From the NCBI RefSeq assembly GCF_950023065.1, contig NC_088680.1:60487350-60551349 (forward strand): DNA of 64,000 nt, given 5' to 3'. This DNA comes from Planococcus citri (lineage: Eukaryota > Arthropoda > Insecta > Hemiptera > Pseudococcidae). Below, in pieces: positions 34,740 to 46,490 of the stretch. Each line of letters starts with the position of its first letter. Within the stretch, counting starts at the first letter, position 1. A program made the translations under genes and the position numbers. The notes beneath the pieces were generated by a model. The model saw only the letters and a program-made list of their open reading frames with translations, was not told where the DNA came from and ran no database searches.

Positions 34740-36337
34740 CCCAGTTGACCAAATGCTAGCAAATTTTACGCTAGCACGAATGGTGCCGGAATTTGAGACA
34801 CTTTTTTTAAAAATGCTAGCAAATCAGTAGTGATTAGGTCGCATTAGCGTAGCAGAATTGAGCACAAACAGCTAGGGTATAGCTAGCATAAAGCTAGCGA
34901 AAAGCTAGCATTTTGTTAACACTTTGCTTGCAATTCTACTACGTAAATGCGACTAAATCGCGACTGATTTGCTAGCATTTTTAAAAAAAGTGTCTCAAAT
35001 TCCGGCACCATTCGTGCTAGCGTAAAATTTGCTAGCATGAGGCTAGCATTTTGCTAGCGCAGGAAAAGTTTGATTATCAGGAAAATTATTTTTACTAATT
35101 AACTTTTAAAAATACTAGGAGGTGTTTTCAATCAGGTCAAGGTAGTTCTCCAATATCCAAAAATAGGCAACTGACCTCCTACGCTAGCTCACCGCTAGCA
35201 TAGCGCTAGTGAGGTGTGCCAGAGTAAGTAGAGTGGTAGCACTCTTCTTACTATCATACAAAATACTACCTTGAGCTTATATTCAGATTGACTACATACT
35301 TTATCTAAGAGTAGCAAAGTATACCATGAGAGAGAACAACGCTAGCAATTTGCTAGCATTAAGCTAGCGCTTGGGTTAGAAGTCTCTTTATTGAAAAATA
35401 AAGTTTTTTTTTTTTTTTAATTAAAAAATTGCCAAAATTTAAAATTTAAAAATGAAATATCAAACAAACTAAAAATAAGAAATTTCAAAAACATTTGAAC
35501 AACATTTTTAATGAACAAATTATACATTATAAAAAATGAAATAATTACAAGAATGATTTTTCAATAATGGAATATTCTTCAAAATTATTGTTCAAAGTTG
35601 AAAAGTAGCCAAAATGGAAAGGAAAAATACCTACCTGTTAAAATGAAAAGCATTAACAAATTTGAAATTTTTTTAAAAATGAAAATAAAAAAATCATTGA
35701 GAAACGAAAAATTACGTATTTAGGTATCTGTTAGAAATATTTAAAAATTCCATTTAAAAAATGAAGATATGGAAGTATTTTTCTGAAAAATGGGTGAAAG
35801 AGATTCACTGAAGTTTTTCTGTACTTGCATGAGTAGGCTATGAAGGAAATGCCAGTGAAAAACATGCTAGGAAAAAAATGCCACATACTTGCTCGCATTT
35901 TGCTAGAATCTAATTCCATACAGAAAGCTAGCTGAAAAGTGAGGGCAATCAGCTAGCGTTTTTCTATTGCTAGAATGCAAAGTAAAAGCTAGACGAGAGA
36001 GACTAGAGATCTGCTCGCATTTTGCTAGCATTAGATTGCTAGATAAATGTAAGCAGATAAATGCAAGCGTATTGCTAGTGTAGAAAAGCAAGCAATTATC
36101 CGTTAGTAAAACGCTAGCATTAAGCAAGCACAATTAGTGTGATACAAATGCTAGCTGAAAAAAGCGAGAGAATTGCTAAAGAATTGCTAGAACATAATTT
36201 GCCAGAAAAAAAGTGCTAGCAAATTGCTAGCTTTTTGCGAAAGATTTAATGCTAGCTAAAAAAAGCTAGAAAAATGCTAGCACTTTCCCAAAACGTCAGT
36301 AAAATGCTAGCAATCCGCTAGCACTTGGTCAACTGGG
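34740..36337. mobile_element. GCTAGC-saturated TIR element (family F)
   Basis: The two ends are inverted copies of CCCAGTTGACCAA(A/G)TGC followed by TAGC (34740 and 36337). Between them I count about 27 exact GCTAGC hexamers by eye, plus many one-off variants (gctaga, gctagt, gctcgc, gcaagc); elsewhere in the window only a handful exist. They cluster at 34755-35058, 35183-35370 and 35928-36321, with an AT-rich middle at 35395-35880 that lacks them. Flanks suggest at most a 2-bp TT duplication. No transposase frame. Confidence 0.8.
34754..35037. repeat. Perfect 75-bp inverted repeat inside family F
   Basis: 34754-34828 and 34963-35037 are exact inverse complements over 75 of 75 positions. An imperfect extension to about 34861 and 34930 follows. 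The loop (about 34862-34929) itself contains three GCTAGC sites. Confidence 0.9.
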
Positions 36338-36339
36338 TT

Positions 36340-36660
36340 ACTTTAAACTTTTTTGTTTTCAGAAAAATGTTCAAATTTTTTTCATTGAAGTTAATGATTA
36401 ATTTGGACAAAAAATTTTAAATTCTATTTTTTCAGATTTAAATCCAAAATTTTCTCTCCAGCTATTTAATTTTTGAAAAAAAATGAAAAATTTCCCATTA
36501 CGAACAGTAAATCCGAGTTCAAATTATACCTAATTATTTTGAAAACTATTTGTGGACAAATTTTTTGAATCGATGTGACTCATTCAGATAAAATATCAAC
36601 TTTGACAATTTTTTTAGCTCAGTTTTGCTGAGAAATTTCTTTTGACAGAGACTTAATCTC
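36340..36660. other. AT-rich non-coding stretch
   Basis: No gene or repeat was recognised. It resembles 34.26-34.38 kb ('ttttaatcccaaaatctctc' near 34280 against 'ttaaatccaaaattttctctc' near 36440), so the DNA flanking family F may itself be a repeat. Confidence 0.45.
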
Positions 36661-38830
36661 AACCCATCCATCTCCAATCCTCAATTACCCATCCTCCAAT
36701 TCCAAAAAGTCCACTACACGCCTGCATCTTCTCACTCATCTCGAAATTACCACCTCCATAAAGTCATAAATCCAAACACTCGACAAATACCCTTTAAAAT
36801 ATTCTCACACCATTTCCACGGCGCAATATCTTGAATCTCATTCGACACTCTCGAGTCAAGCAAACACATTCAAAACTGAAAATTAAAATTTTAATTGAGT
36901 GCAAATTTAATTTAGTGGTAATTACGATCGATGCGGCGATGCTTCATGGGAGTCATTAAAACGCCGTTAAGTTTAATTTAAAATTTAATAAACGCTGCAG
37001 CATCGCCTTGCCTGCCTATCTGTATCTATACCATGCCATACAAACCCATACGTGCTACGAGTAATAGTGAGACCGACTGGAGCGTCTACATAGACACAAG
37101 CCAGCTTCCAGTTACGGGTATTTAAACCAATATGCGATTAACCCGATGTAATTTTGTTTTCATTTTTAATACGAGAGTACGTACTCGTATGTATAATTAA
37201 AAACACGATGACGGATTTTTGGCTTCGGATTTTTTCCCTCTCTTCGTACATATATGTAGTTAAACTTGGCGCGTGCTTTCAGCCCCCTTTACACGATACA
37301 AAGTTCCCAACGACATATTGATGTTTGGCCGCCGGGGAATATGTTTTATAATTTTTCAAAAATATGTTCCTCCGTAGGTATATAAACCAAAAATTCGTTC
37401 AGCTATAGCTCGTCGATGAAAATATACACAATGTAAACGTTTACTGCCCTTTGGCATCCAAACTCCAGCACACATAAGTTGCGGTTCTATCGTCGATGTG
37501 GACTTTTTTTTCTCTCTCTCTGATTTCGCTGTTTCGCTATTACGAGTATAATATGGCACGATTCACCATTCAGCACCATTTTCGGGTAGATGTTGGTTGC
37601 TTCTTGCTTCGTAAACGAGCCACAGTCTATGGTACACTTCTAGCATCTCTATATGATATTAAATATACGTGAAATCGTGCGTATAATATATAGTACGACG
37701 CTAAACCGTATACTTATCGAAGAATTATTATTATTTTTGCTCTGTTCGACGATACGAAATTTATACTATAACGAGACGAGCTCGCAGGCTGGAAGATTTC
37801 CAGGTCGAAATCAAATTTCAACCATTCGTCATTTATCATCGAGATAATAGCAGGTGTTGAAGACACTTTCGGAACCAAATTTTACCCCTTCGCCGAATAT
37901 TGATTTACAATTTCCGTCTTGAACCAGACCAAACGAGAGGTAAAAATTCTTGATTAATGAATATCCCGTCCGATTATATTATCGTTAATTGTTGATCGAA
38001 CCATATCGCCTCGCCTCGCCTGAGGCAGCAGCAGCGGTTCCAGGGGCATCGAAATGGATTGTGGACGATTTGCTTGCAAAAGCAGCGAAACTTAAGTAAC
38101 ACTTCGCCGCATCGCCGAGACGAGGAAAACGATATTTGATAGCTTTCGCAATAAAACGCGCGCTGTCAACGTTTATAATTTTTAAGCCATTATGTGTTAT
38201 TGTAACCTACTTTAAAAACACTTTGAAAAATAAGTCCGAGTTTATTAAAACGAAAATGTATTCAGTGGGGCTGGCGATCGCTTCTCTTGTTCCCGCTATC
38301 CGAGTTTTTTTTCCTTTTTGAAAAAAAAAGAGCGCTAGCAAAAAAGAAAAGAAACAGACTCGCGCAGATAATACGCCAGAGAGAAGAAAAAGCTCGACTC
38401 TGCTCGTCGTCTCGTATAAATAAAAAAATCTCTTACAGGAATTTCCGCTCGCCAGATTTTCCTTAACGACACCGCAGTGGTCGCAAAACCCACAACCCAC
38501 ACGACAACATTTTCTCCAGCACAGATGACATCGTTACGCCTCGCGAACCCATTGTTGACTATTTTAACAGGAAATTTTCTCAAATAAAAATGTAAAAAAC
38601 GATGACACGTAGTCAAAATTTCAACCTAGAATAATTCGAGCGTAAAAATAGCTTTTACCGGAGAACAACGTGTACACTATATGATGAATATGGGATACAA
38701 CCGAATATTACCATATATTTGGAATTCTAATCGAAATATAGTAAGGATAAAACTTCGCGTCTCGTTATCATTCATTTAGTGTGGTGGTTATTTTAGAAAC
38801 TGATGTGAAAAGTTGGGTTTGGACTTTTTT
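36660..38830. other. Island 6 of apparently unique sequence
   Basis: CpG-bearing, few homopolymers, TTTAATTTAA-type palindromic A/T blocks near 36.9-37.0 kb, a CTCTCTCTC tract near 37513, and GCAGCAGCAG near 38025. Two minus-strand frames at 38207-38616 overlap and have no recognisable domain. Confidence 0.4.
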
Positions 38831-38999
38831 AAAAATTTTCTGAGTCATTAAGAGGAGTGGAAATGAATATTGCGAAGGAATAGACAGAAGGAGTATGCGT
38901 ATACAAGGTGTCCCAATGAAATTTAGATTCTCGTAGAATCAGGCAGGTGTGAGAATGAAAATTTTATTGAATTGGGGTAGAAAACTGAAAGGTTTACGT

Positions 39000-39130
39000 C
39001 CTGTTTTAGACCTCCAGAATCATGATAGGAGTAGTTTCCAGCCATTCTGGAGTCTCCAGAAAGTTTTTGAATTTTTCAATTTCAGGAAATTACCATAAAC
39101 AGGGTCAAAATGAAATCCACTAAGCTATAT
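39000..39130 (-). repeat. Diverged family A fragment
   Basis: 'ccattctggagtctccagaa' with 'agtttttgaatttt' resembles a family A unit. No element ends are present. Confidence 0.5.
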
Positions 39131-39176
39131 ATCGGTATGAATATCAAACTGTACTGAAAACGATTGATTAAATCGA

Positions 39177-39279
39177 CTAATCCATAATTATTGTTTGTTT
39201 TCTTGTTTCAGGTGAGTTCAAATTTTTTGTCATGAGAGAGGATGAAAGAAAATGTGCCCTTGTTTGGAAATGAGTAAGT
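39177..39279 (+). promoter_or_regulatory. Acceptor-donor module: candidate recursive splice site 2
   Basis: CTAAT (39177-39181), a T-rich tract and TTTCAG (ending 39211) are followed at once by GTGAGT (39212-39217), with a second donor GTAAGT at 39274-39279. The layout is the same as at 20757-20871. The sequences are also related beyond the splice signals: 'gtgcccttgtttgg' matches 'ggccctgtttgag' just before the second donor, and 'cattttatgattttt' matches 'tatttcatgattctt' just after it. Homology over the whole module means either an old duplication or a dispersed repeat carrying the splice signals. Confidence 0.4.
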
Positions 39280-39283
39280 CATT

Positions 39284-39478
39284 TTATGATTTTTGGAAGC
39301 TAAGTGAATTTCCAAAACGTAAATTTTCCAGGAAACCCAAAAAACAATTTGGATGATTTACAGAGCCGACTTGAGCAGCTGGAATTTTGGTTTTGAAGGT
39401 TTCAGTCTCTTCCCAAAAACCAAGATTCTTCAAAACGGACACCTCAAGAGGCTTCTTTGAAAAGAGGAAATGTTCCAA
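39284..39478 (-). repeat. Dispersed repeat sharing a short frame with 43639-43760
   Basis: Read on the minus strand it encodes MEHF..KKPLEV.V....GFWEETETF and then TKIPAAQ. The + strand at 43639-43760 encodes a matching stretch with PLEV, FWKETETF and TKIPAAQ. Differences fall at all codon positions with more amino-acid changing than silent ones, and the 43639 copy has no ATG. I read it as a nucleotide repeat whose frame happens to stay open, possibly a remnant of an old element protein. Confidence 0.55.
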
Positions 39479-39499
39479 AACAAAACGATACGTGGAATT

Positions 39500-40300
39500 T
39501 TACTGAAAATCAAAAATCGGGATATTTTCAAAATTATGGGAAAATTCAACAATATGTATTATATATCTTCAAAAATTTATCAAAATAAAAGTCAGAAACT
39601 TCATAGAATGTCTTTGTTTGCTAAAAGTTCAAAAAAATTCTAAAACTTCAAATTTTGGGACATTTTAAGCCTTCCCGTTCTCATAAATTCCCTAAAATGA
39701 GCCCTGAGAGATTACAATTACAACGTAGGATGAATTTCAAATTTTTCAAGTGATTTATAAGTCTTCAGTACCTATTGTTTAAGAAATTTGTTTTTTTTTT
39801 CAAATTTTCAAATTTAATTATTTTTTTTTCTAACTCAAAGTTCATTTCTGTTAAAGTAAGGAGTTCTCAAAATGATCATGAAAAGTTTTAAAACTTCTGA
39901 AACTATCGAGCTCTTGCCGGAGGATTTAAGCATTTACATGAAAATTTGAAACTCTTACCTACGTCATGTTGAGGACTTGAGGTCATTTGTCCATGAATTT
40001 TTTGCTAAGATTTTTTATCAAATTTTAGAAACCAAATCCATTAAAATAAGGATAAAAAAACGAATTTTCAACACGTTCGGTTATCCTCTGCTTGATCCAA
40101 TTTTCGGTCGAAATAAAAAAAAAAACAAATCAGCTATACCTACGATGTTTTTCCTTTTCAAAAAAATGAATCGCAAAATGGTGGACTCAACAACGCCGAT
40201 AACAGCCATAACGCAAAAATATCCTCCACCAGCGCCTCCCCCCCCCCCCCACCATCCAACAACGTCATTCGCACGTGTGTGAAAAATCACCTGCTGAAAA
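39500..40300. other. AT-rich non-coding stretch
   Basis: No gene was recognised. C13 run at 40238-40250, read as polyproline in one frame. Confidence 0.5.
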
Positions 40301-42640
40301 AAAACCTACCTCTTTTTAAAGCACCAATTTCACGCAGACCCTTCTCCGATGCGACGGAATAATCTCATCATTTAAATTACACCTATGACAAAGTGCTCGA
40401 CTTCATCTGGAAATATCTCTTTTTGACATACGCTGTACTCGTACATATTATTTGCCACACCACAGCACTCTGCACTCAGCAGCCGTCCAAAATCGCACAT
40501 TATATGCAAATCAGTCAACAACTTTTCTCGTACAGGTGCCTATTTCGCTGCCATCACGATTCGCGTGCAGGGGGGAGGGAGAGATGTAAACTTACGAGGT
40601 CCACAAAATTGAAAAATTTATATAAATCGTTTTTCGAGCCCTGAAACGCTCGATTCGTTTACCGTAAAATGAAATTCGTTTGAGTACTTATATCCGAATG
40701 CTGCAAAGGTACGACCCGTAGCCTAGAGTAGAAGAGACGAGATATACGTATAGCATTATTCGCATCCAGCAAAACGAACAGATATACAGTTTGCAGGGTG
40801 AAAAAAAAACTACCCATCGACAAAAAAAATACTAACACGTTTCGACGATAATATAATCTTATATGCTGGGATTTGTGCATAAGCTTTTCAGCTTTGGCTT
40901 ATCTCATGAAGGAAACGAATTACGTAGCTGAGTTTAATTTTCATACAACTGAAATACTCGTACCTACTCATAGTCTACGATATATCTACGCTATATCTCT
41001 GCCTTCTGCGCGAAATTCGAGTATAGTACTATCGCACCAGTGTGCTCGCATTTCGCAATAATCTTATAATTGAAAAAAAAATAAACGAAATAAAAAACGC
41101 CGAGTGTTCCGGTATTTTTTTTTTAAAAATTACTCGTATGTTTTATAAATATTTCACATTCTTATTTCTTTTGCAAGGCTGGATATTTCGGACTATTTTT
41201 TTGTTGACGATGAAATCAAAAATTCATGAATTTTTACAAACTACTTCGCACAGATGTTGCTCATTCTCTTTATCTATTTCCAATACATTTGCATTCGATT
41301 TGAAACTGTCGCACGAACGGAAAACAAAAATTCCAACACTTGGAACCGATAAGCTGATTTTTGGCAAAAATGTAATCAAATTCACATTAAATTGATCCAA
41401 ACGCTACCCTCGTAAATCTTGTTCTACCATAAGTCATTTCATCCCTCTTACGAAATATTCAGACCTGATACCACATCCAGGGCTAACGACACCTTCCATC
41501 TTAAGACATCGTTCGCCGTCCCTAAGGTATTTGAATACGGCTCGGTGTATTTTGGCCGGTCAATGCTCTCGCTTTTGAGTTCTAAACCAACGAGTAAGTA
41601 TTAAGGCTGAAAAACGATGCGAAAAATCCATCTCCAAATACTTAATCGAATAAAAACACACGAAAACCAATATCGAGTAAACCACAGAAGCAGCAGTAAC
41701 GTCGCCATTCCCCAAAACGTATCCTTTCTAGGTGTGTTTTTCCACCCACTGCACACAAATTCGCATGCACAAATCACCTCGTAGAACGATCGTCCACTTG
41801 ACACGAAATTATTTCATTTTTCTTTCTTAATTTCCGAGTCCAAACAAACCGAAATTATCATACGATTAGAACCACCAACAGAGACGAAGAGGCTCTTAAA
41901 TGAAATTTTCATCGCCAACGCGTCCACAAATAAATTACGAGAAGCGTCGGAGGCGAATTAAAAATTCACCATCGGACTCGTACGAATAGGTACAAATTCA
42001 TTAACAACTTCGTAAACATGTCAACGAATGGGAAAAATTAAAATTTCACCTGCATCGACCGACAGTCGAGGGGAATCGACACCGTGTATACCGGTTTTCT
42101 AGCCTAATACGAGTAAATGCACGTTCGCACGAATGTTTCAATTTTTTATAATCGTAAATTTAGCACTGGATGCGGCGCAGATGGCAGGGTAATCAATGCA
42201 ATAGCGTGGCGGTTTGGCGGTGTAAACACCTTTCAAACGTATGGTGGTACGAGCATATAGTGCTACTGTTTTAATGCTGCGGCGGCGGCTCTTTTGATCG
42301 TTCGATTAATGAAAAACGCGATTATTTTTGAACATTGTTTAATCTTCGCCTTCTCATTGTCGATCTCGACGCGATGATCAGTTAGTCGATGATTTATCGA
42401 CGTTTCCGATTGAAACGTATTTATACACGTGTAAATCGACTCGAGGTACACGTATATAGTCCGGCAGACAGCTTGCCTGCCTGTTGCCAATTACGCAAAT
42501 TCTTTTTGAGAATCGATTTTCAACTTTGGCTAGCGATGCATCGTTTTATTTTAGTTACTTTACGTCTTTATTTCATGGTTGGAGTTGATGGAGGAGGGGG
42601 AGGGAGTAGAAAATGAGTTTGAAAAATTGATTATATGTAC
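40300..42640. other. Island 7 of apparently unique sequence
   Basis: CpG-bearing, 'gcggcggcgg' near 42278, many 'tacgta' strings. A + strand frame (41042-41395) of 117 codons is AT-rich with no recognisable domain; low confidence that it is coding. It ends in a GGAGGGGGAGGGAG tract near 42591. Confidence 0.4.
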
Positions 42641-43600
42641 GTTTGGTCAAACTGTATCAAATGAACGAAGTAACATTTTCAATCTTTACCTATTTTTTAA
42701 ACATTCTCAAAATTTATGTTTAGATCTCAAAAGAAATTGGTGAAAATTTCACCACCATCTGACTCAACTATTTGCCATTTCTCAGCTATTCTTGAAATTA
42801 CTAAACATTTTAGACAAAATTTCACCCAAATTTTGTGACTTTTACTCAACTTTTAGTCATTTTGTAAGGTTACTATCCAATTCTTAAAAAACCCCAAAAA
42901 AGTCGAAGAATTTTACCCCTCTGGAAAATTTAGAACAGTGTCAACAATTTTTACGATTTTTACTCCAAAATTAGAGGAATTACAAAATAAGTTCAATTTG
43001 GCTGAAAAATGAGTTTTTCGCACTAAACCTTGAAATGAATTGAGCGAGGAAGTCAACAACTCCTCCCTCTGCCTATTTAACCCATGATGGAATCCAAATG
43101 CCCATACTTTATGTCTTCAGATTATTAATCGTAATTCTTCCATCATGAAAATTATTAAATCAGGCGAAGTTTCGTTACTTTTAACAGTGATCGGTTCTCA
43201 AAAATCCCATCAAGTGAACCCTCGTGAGGTCAAAAGCTTTCGAGTCAGAGAAATTTGAAATATGGAACATTTTGGGTCAGATGGGACGTAGAGGAGGAGG
43301 GGAGGGGACAGAAAATCAGGCAAATTCTCGAACTCTGCACCCTCAAAAATTCAACAAACGATTGCATCACATAAATTTTTGAAAGTCATGATTTGACTAT
43401 TTGTTTAATTGTTTTACTAAAAAACTAAAATATGTAGTATCGATGATCTGGTGATATGACACTAAGGTTATTAATTTGACGTTTTGGAAATCTTTTAAAT
43501 TTCTAATCAACTTTAGATATTTTATGAAGTTTTTGATTTTCATTTTAATACATTTTTGAAGATTTTGGTAAATTTTCCCATGATTTTGATAGTATTTTCA
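42640..43600. other. AT-rich non-coding stretch
   Basis: No gene, array or element end was recognised. Confidence 0.5.
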
Positions 43601-44480
43601 TTTCTGATTTTCAGTGAAATTTCGTCTCATTTTGTTTTTTGGAACACTTCCCACTATCAAGAAAGCCTCTCGAGGTGCCTGTTTCAAACGACCTCGATTT
43701 TTGGAAAGAGACCGAAACCTTCATTACTAAAATTCCAGCTGCTCAAATTGATTTTTCGATTACAATCGAAAAAACATACTATTCCATGTGTCACACGAAT
43801 CAAACCATTTTTTCCACTTTTACCCCTTTGGAGAGGTGCTGGGGGCCATGGGTGAGGTCAGTTGGAAAAACTAAGGCCATATTCCTGTTCAGTGATATCG
43901 AAAACATACTATTTCATGTGTCACACGAATCAAACCATTTTTTTGACTTTAACCCCTTTGGGGAGGTGCTGGAGGCCGTTGATGGGGTCCAATCGAAAAT
44001 CTGACGTCATATTCGTATTCAGCGTTGCCGAAAACATACAATTCGATATATCACATGCCCCAGATTTTCTTTTGAAAGTTTCACCCAAAATTGGTGGTGG
44101 GGGTGCTCCCCCTCCGTCAACGAGTGCCATCTCAAAACCTAAATATTTCGAAAAAGTATCAAAATGTACATCTATGGAAATTTTTTCAACATTTTAAATG
44201 GTAGCTCCCACTTACAGCGCCATTTTGAAATTTGAACTTTCAAATTGAAAGTTCAACTTTCAACTTTTGAAAATTTCAAAATACTTAGGAAGTTCAAAAT
44301 TTAATGCCCTTTCGAACTGTGAAGTCAGTTTTGATCAAAGTATCATAGTTTTGGAGGAATGGGCTGCTGAAGTTGAGTACCTCGAGACAATGTGAAAATA
44401 ATGGAAGCCCCCCCACCAGCCCCCTGAGGGGACTGCGACCAAACTGATTGCTGCTTTCTTACTTACTGGGTGGGTAGATA
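43600..44480 (+). repeat. Family G repeat, with 130-bp tandem units
   Basis: 'aaaacatact/c' phrases occur at 43771, 43901 and 44031 (130-bp period), each followed by 'atatcacatg'- or 'catgtgtcacacgaatc'-type text and G/C-rich 'ccctttgg(g)gaggtgctg'. A block with 'ttgaactttcaaattgaaag', 'agttgagtacctcgagacaa' and 'gaccaaactgattgc' follows, to 'gtagatattg' at about 44480. The same block order recurs at 54.7-55.08 kb and, inverted, at 52.86-53.5 kb. The open + frame of 121 codons is the repeat translated. Confidence 0.75.
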
Positions 44481-45230
44481 TTGTAAAAAAAAATTGAGCG
44501 AAATCGAAGGACATGACCCAAAAACGTTGATTGAGTTGACATGGAATGACCCTTGTTGGAGAATTTTTTGAAATCCAAAATTCATTATTTTCGGCGATTT
44601 GTAATTTTTTTTAACATTAATTTATTTTTGATTAGAATGATGAGAAACAATCCGGAATCAAAAAAAAAAAAAACATCTCCGAAAATGGTCAATGTTAAAT
44701 TTTTAAAAATTCCACCATAATTGAAAATTCAATTGGGGCGGCCAAATATCTGGTTATATGGGGGCTTTTGATCACGCTAGAAAAATCTGCTGATTTATAA
44801 ATTGAATCCTATGATTTTAAGAAAAATTATTTCTGTTGAATTTTTATTCAGAAGTCGAGAAATTAATTTTTTGTTAATTACCAAATAATTCTGTATTTTT
44901 CTTAAAATTTTCGAACTTGAAAAAAAGTTTTCTATTATTAAAAAATTTAGGAACATTTAATAGAGTAAGTACATATTTATTACAATTCATTGATATACGA
45001 TTCTTAATGTGGGTAAATTTTTATAGTTTTCAGAAATTTTGAGGTTTAAAATCTCTTCTTCAATTTCCAGATGGATGAAATTTTTTGACTTTTCCCTGTT
45101 GCCATGGATGTATTTTTTGGCCAGGGGGAGGGAGTCAGGAGAGCTATCAAAAATTGTTATCAATGTTTAGAGCATTTATCTGATTTTACAATATTTGATT
45201 GGACTTAATAAAAACTTGGAAAAAGTTGTA
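44480..45230. other. AT-rich non-coding stretch
   Basis: No gene or repeat was recognised. Confidence 0.5.
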
Positions 45231-45830
45231 TGGTCCAGACAGACGGCTCAATGATCTTACGAATAAGCCAGACATGAGGATCGACAGACGACCTTGAGAA
45301 GCTAGGCAGACTGGTCAATAACCTTAAGAAGCTCAAAAGGCAAGCAGATGACCTTGCCAAGTTATATTGACGGGTCAGTGACCTTAAAAGGCCGGACAGG
45401 TGGGTTAATGACAATAATACGTCAGACGGGCAAGAAGTCGACTTTGAGAAGCCAAGCAGATAGATCAGTGACCTTAAGAGACCAGACAGGAAGACAGATG
45501 ACCTTGAGAGGTCAGAAAGCCGAGTCAATTGACCTTAAGAAAACGAACATAAGCAAGTATGACCTTGAGAAGCCAGACAGACCGGTTAATGATCTTAAGA
45601 GAGCAGGCATGTGACCTTTAGAAGCCAGACAAATGGGTCAATGACCTTATGAGATCCGGCAGGCCACCAATAAACGGCATTGGAAAGTCACACTGACGGG
45701 TCAATGGCATGAAGAGGTCAGACAGACGACCCTGGGAGGCTAGACAGGTAGGTCAGTGGCCTTCAGATTTCAGACACAAAGTTCAATGACCTTAAGAAGT
45801 CAGAAACACAAGTCAATAGGCTGAAAACCT
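45231..45830 (+). repeat. 30-bp minisatellite, ~20 copies (family H)
   Basis: The consensus is roughly 'gaccttaagaagccagacag' plus 'acgggtcaat'. Marker 'accttaaga/accttgaga' occurs at 45291, 45321, 45351, 45381, (45411), 45441, 45471, 45501, 45532, 45562 and 45592, an almost exact 30-bp step, with diverged units on both sides. Since 30 is divisible by three, frames stay open on both strands (88 and 107 codons) with a 10-residue pattern. I regard this as a consequence of the period. Confidence 0.9.
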
Positions 45831-46010
45831 GATCTGGATGATCAGATCCGATGATACGAGACAAGACCTGATCAGATCACATCAAATTTTGGTTAGATGA
45901 CCCGCTTTCATACACACACATTGTAACCAGAGCCAGGCGTCAGGCTCGGTTTGGATCAGATGAAGACCCGGTCCAGATGATCATGTCTAATCGAGCATCA
46001 AGTCAATTTT
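45831..46010. repeat. Degenerate GATCAGAT-rich tract
   Basis: Directly after the minisatellite the text changes to repeated 'gatctggatgatcagatc', 'gatcagatcacatc', 'gatcagatgaagacc' and 'cagatgatcatg'. Unit length is irregular. Confidence 0.65.
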
Positions 46011-46490
46011 ACCAGAAAACATATTCATGGTTTAATTAAAACTTTCTTTGGGGAGGACACTTTACACCAATTTTTTCCAAGTTTCAAAAACTGAATCAGT
46101 AACTTAAAAAAAGTAACTGAATTAGGTCTAACTATTTTTCACAAAAGTTTTTATCAAGATCATTTTGGAAATTCGAAACTGAAAAAATTCAACAAAAAAA
46201 ATTGCAAAAGACTGTAGGAAAAATTTTGCGTTTCTGCTTAAGTTAATCCTTCTTCGAAACCACGATTACCAAAGGGGGTTCGAGTTGAGGACGCAAAACT
46301 TTTCCTGCAGTAAAGTCTTTTGACATCATCTCACGACCTTCCCCCCAATTCCCCACCCTCTTCCTTTCCTTCTAATTGGAATAATTCGTGTTTTTGGAAA
46401 AATGTTTCGATAATTTTGAGTACTCTGTCCCCCTCAAAGATCATCTTATAGTTTACAGGTTCAAAAGGTTCCAAATCACCTTATTTCATT
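46010..46490. other. AT-rich non-coding stretch
   Basis: No gene or repeat was recognised. Confidence 0.5.

Noticed and set aside
43639..44197. Overlapping + frames of 111-121 codons in the family G repeat.
   Set aside because: They track the 130-bp tandem unit and are not preserved in the other family G copies.
45205..45614. Frames of 88 and 107 codons with a 10-residue periodicity on opposite strands.
   Set aside because: Produced by the 30-bp minisatellite; open on both strands over the same bases.
46265..46285. 'gggggttcgagttgagg' as a tRNA T-arm.
   Set aside because: No complementary T-stem, anticodon arm or acceptor stem can be placed around it.
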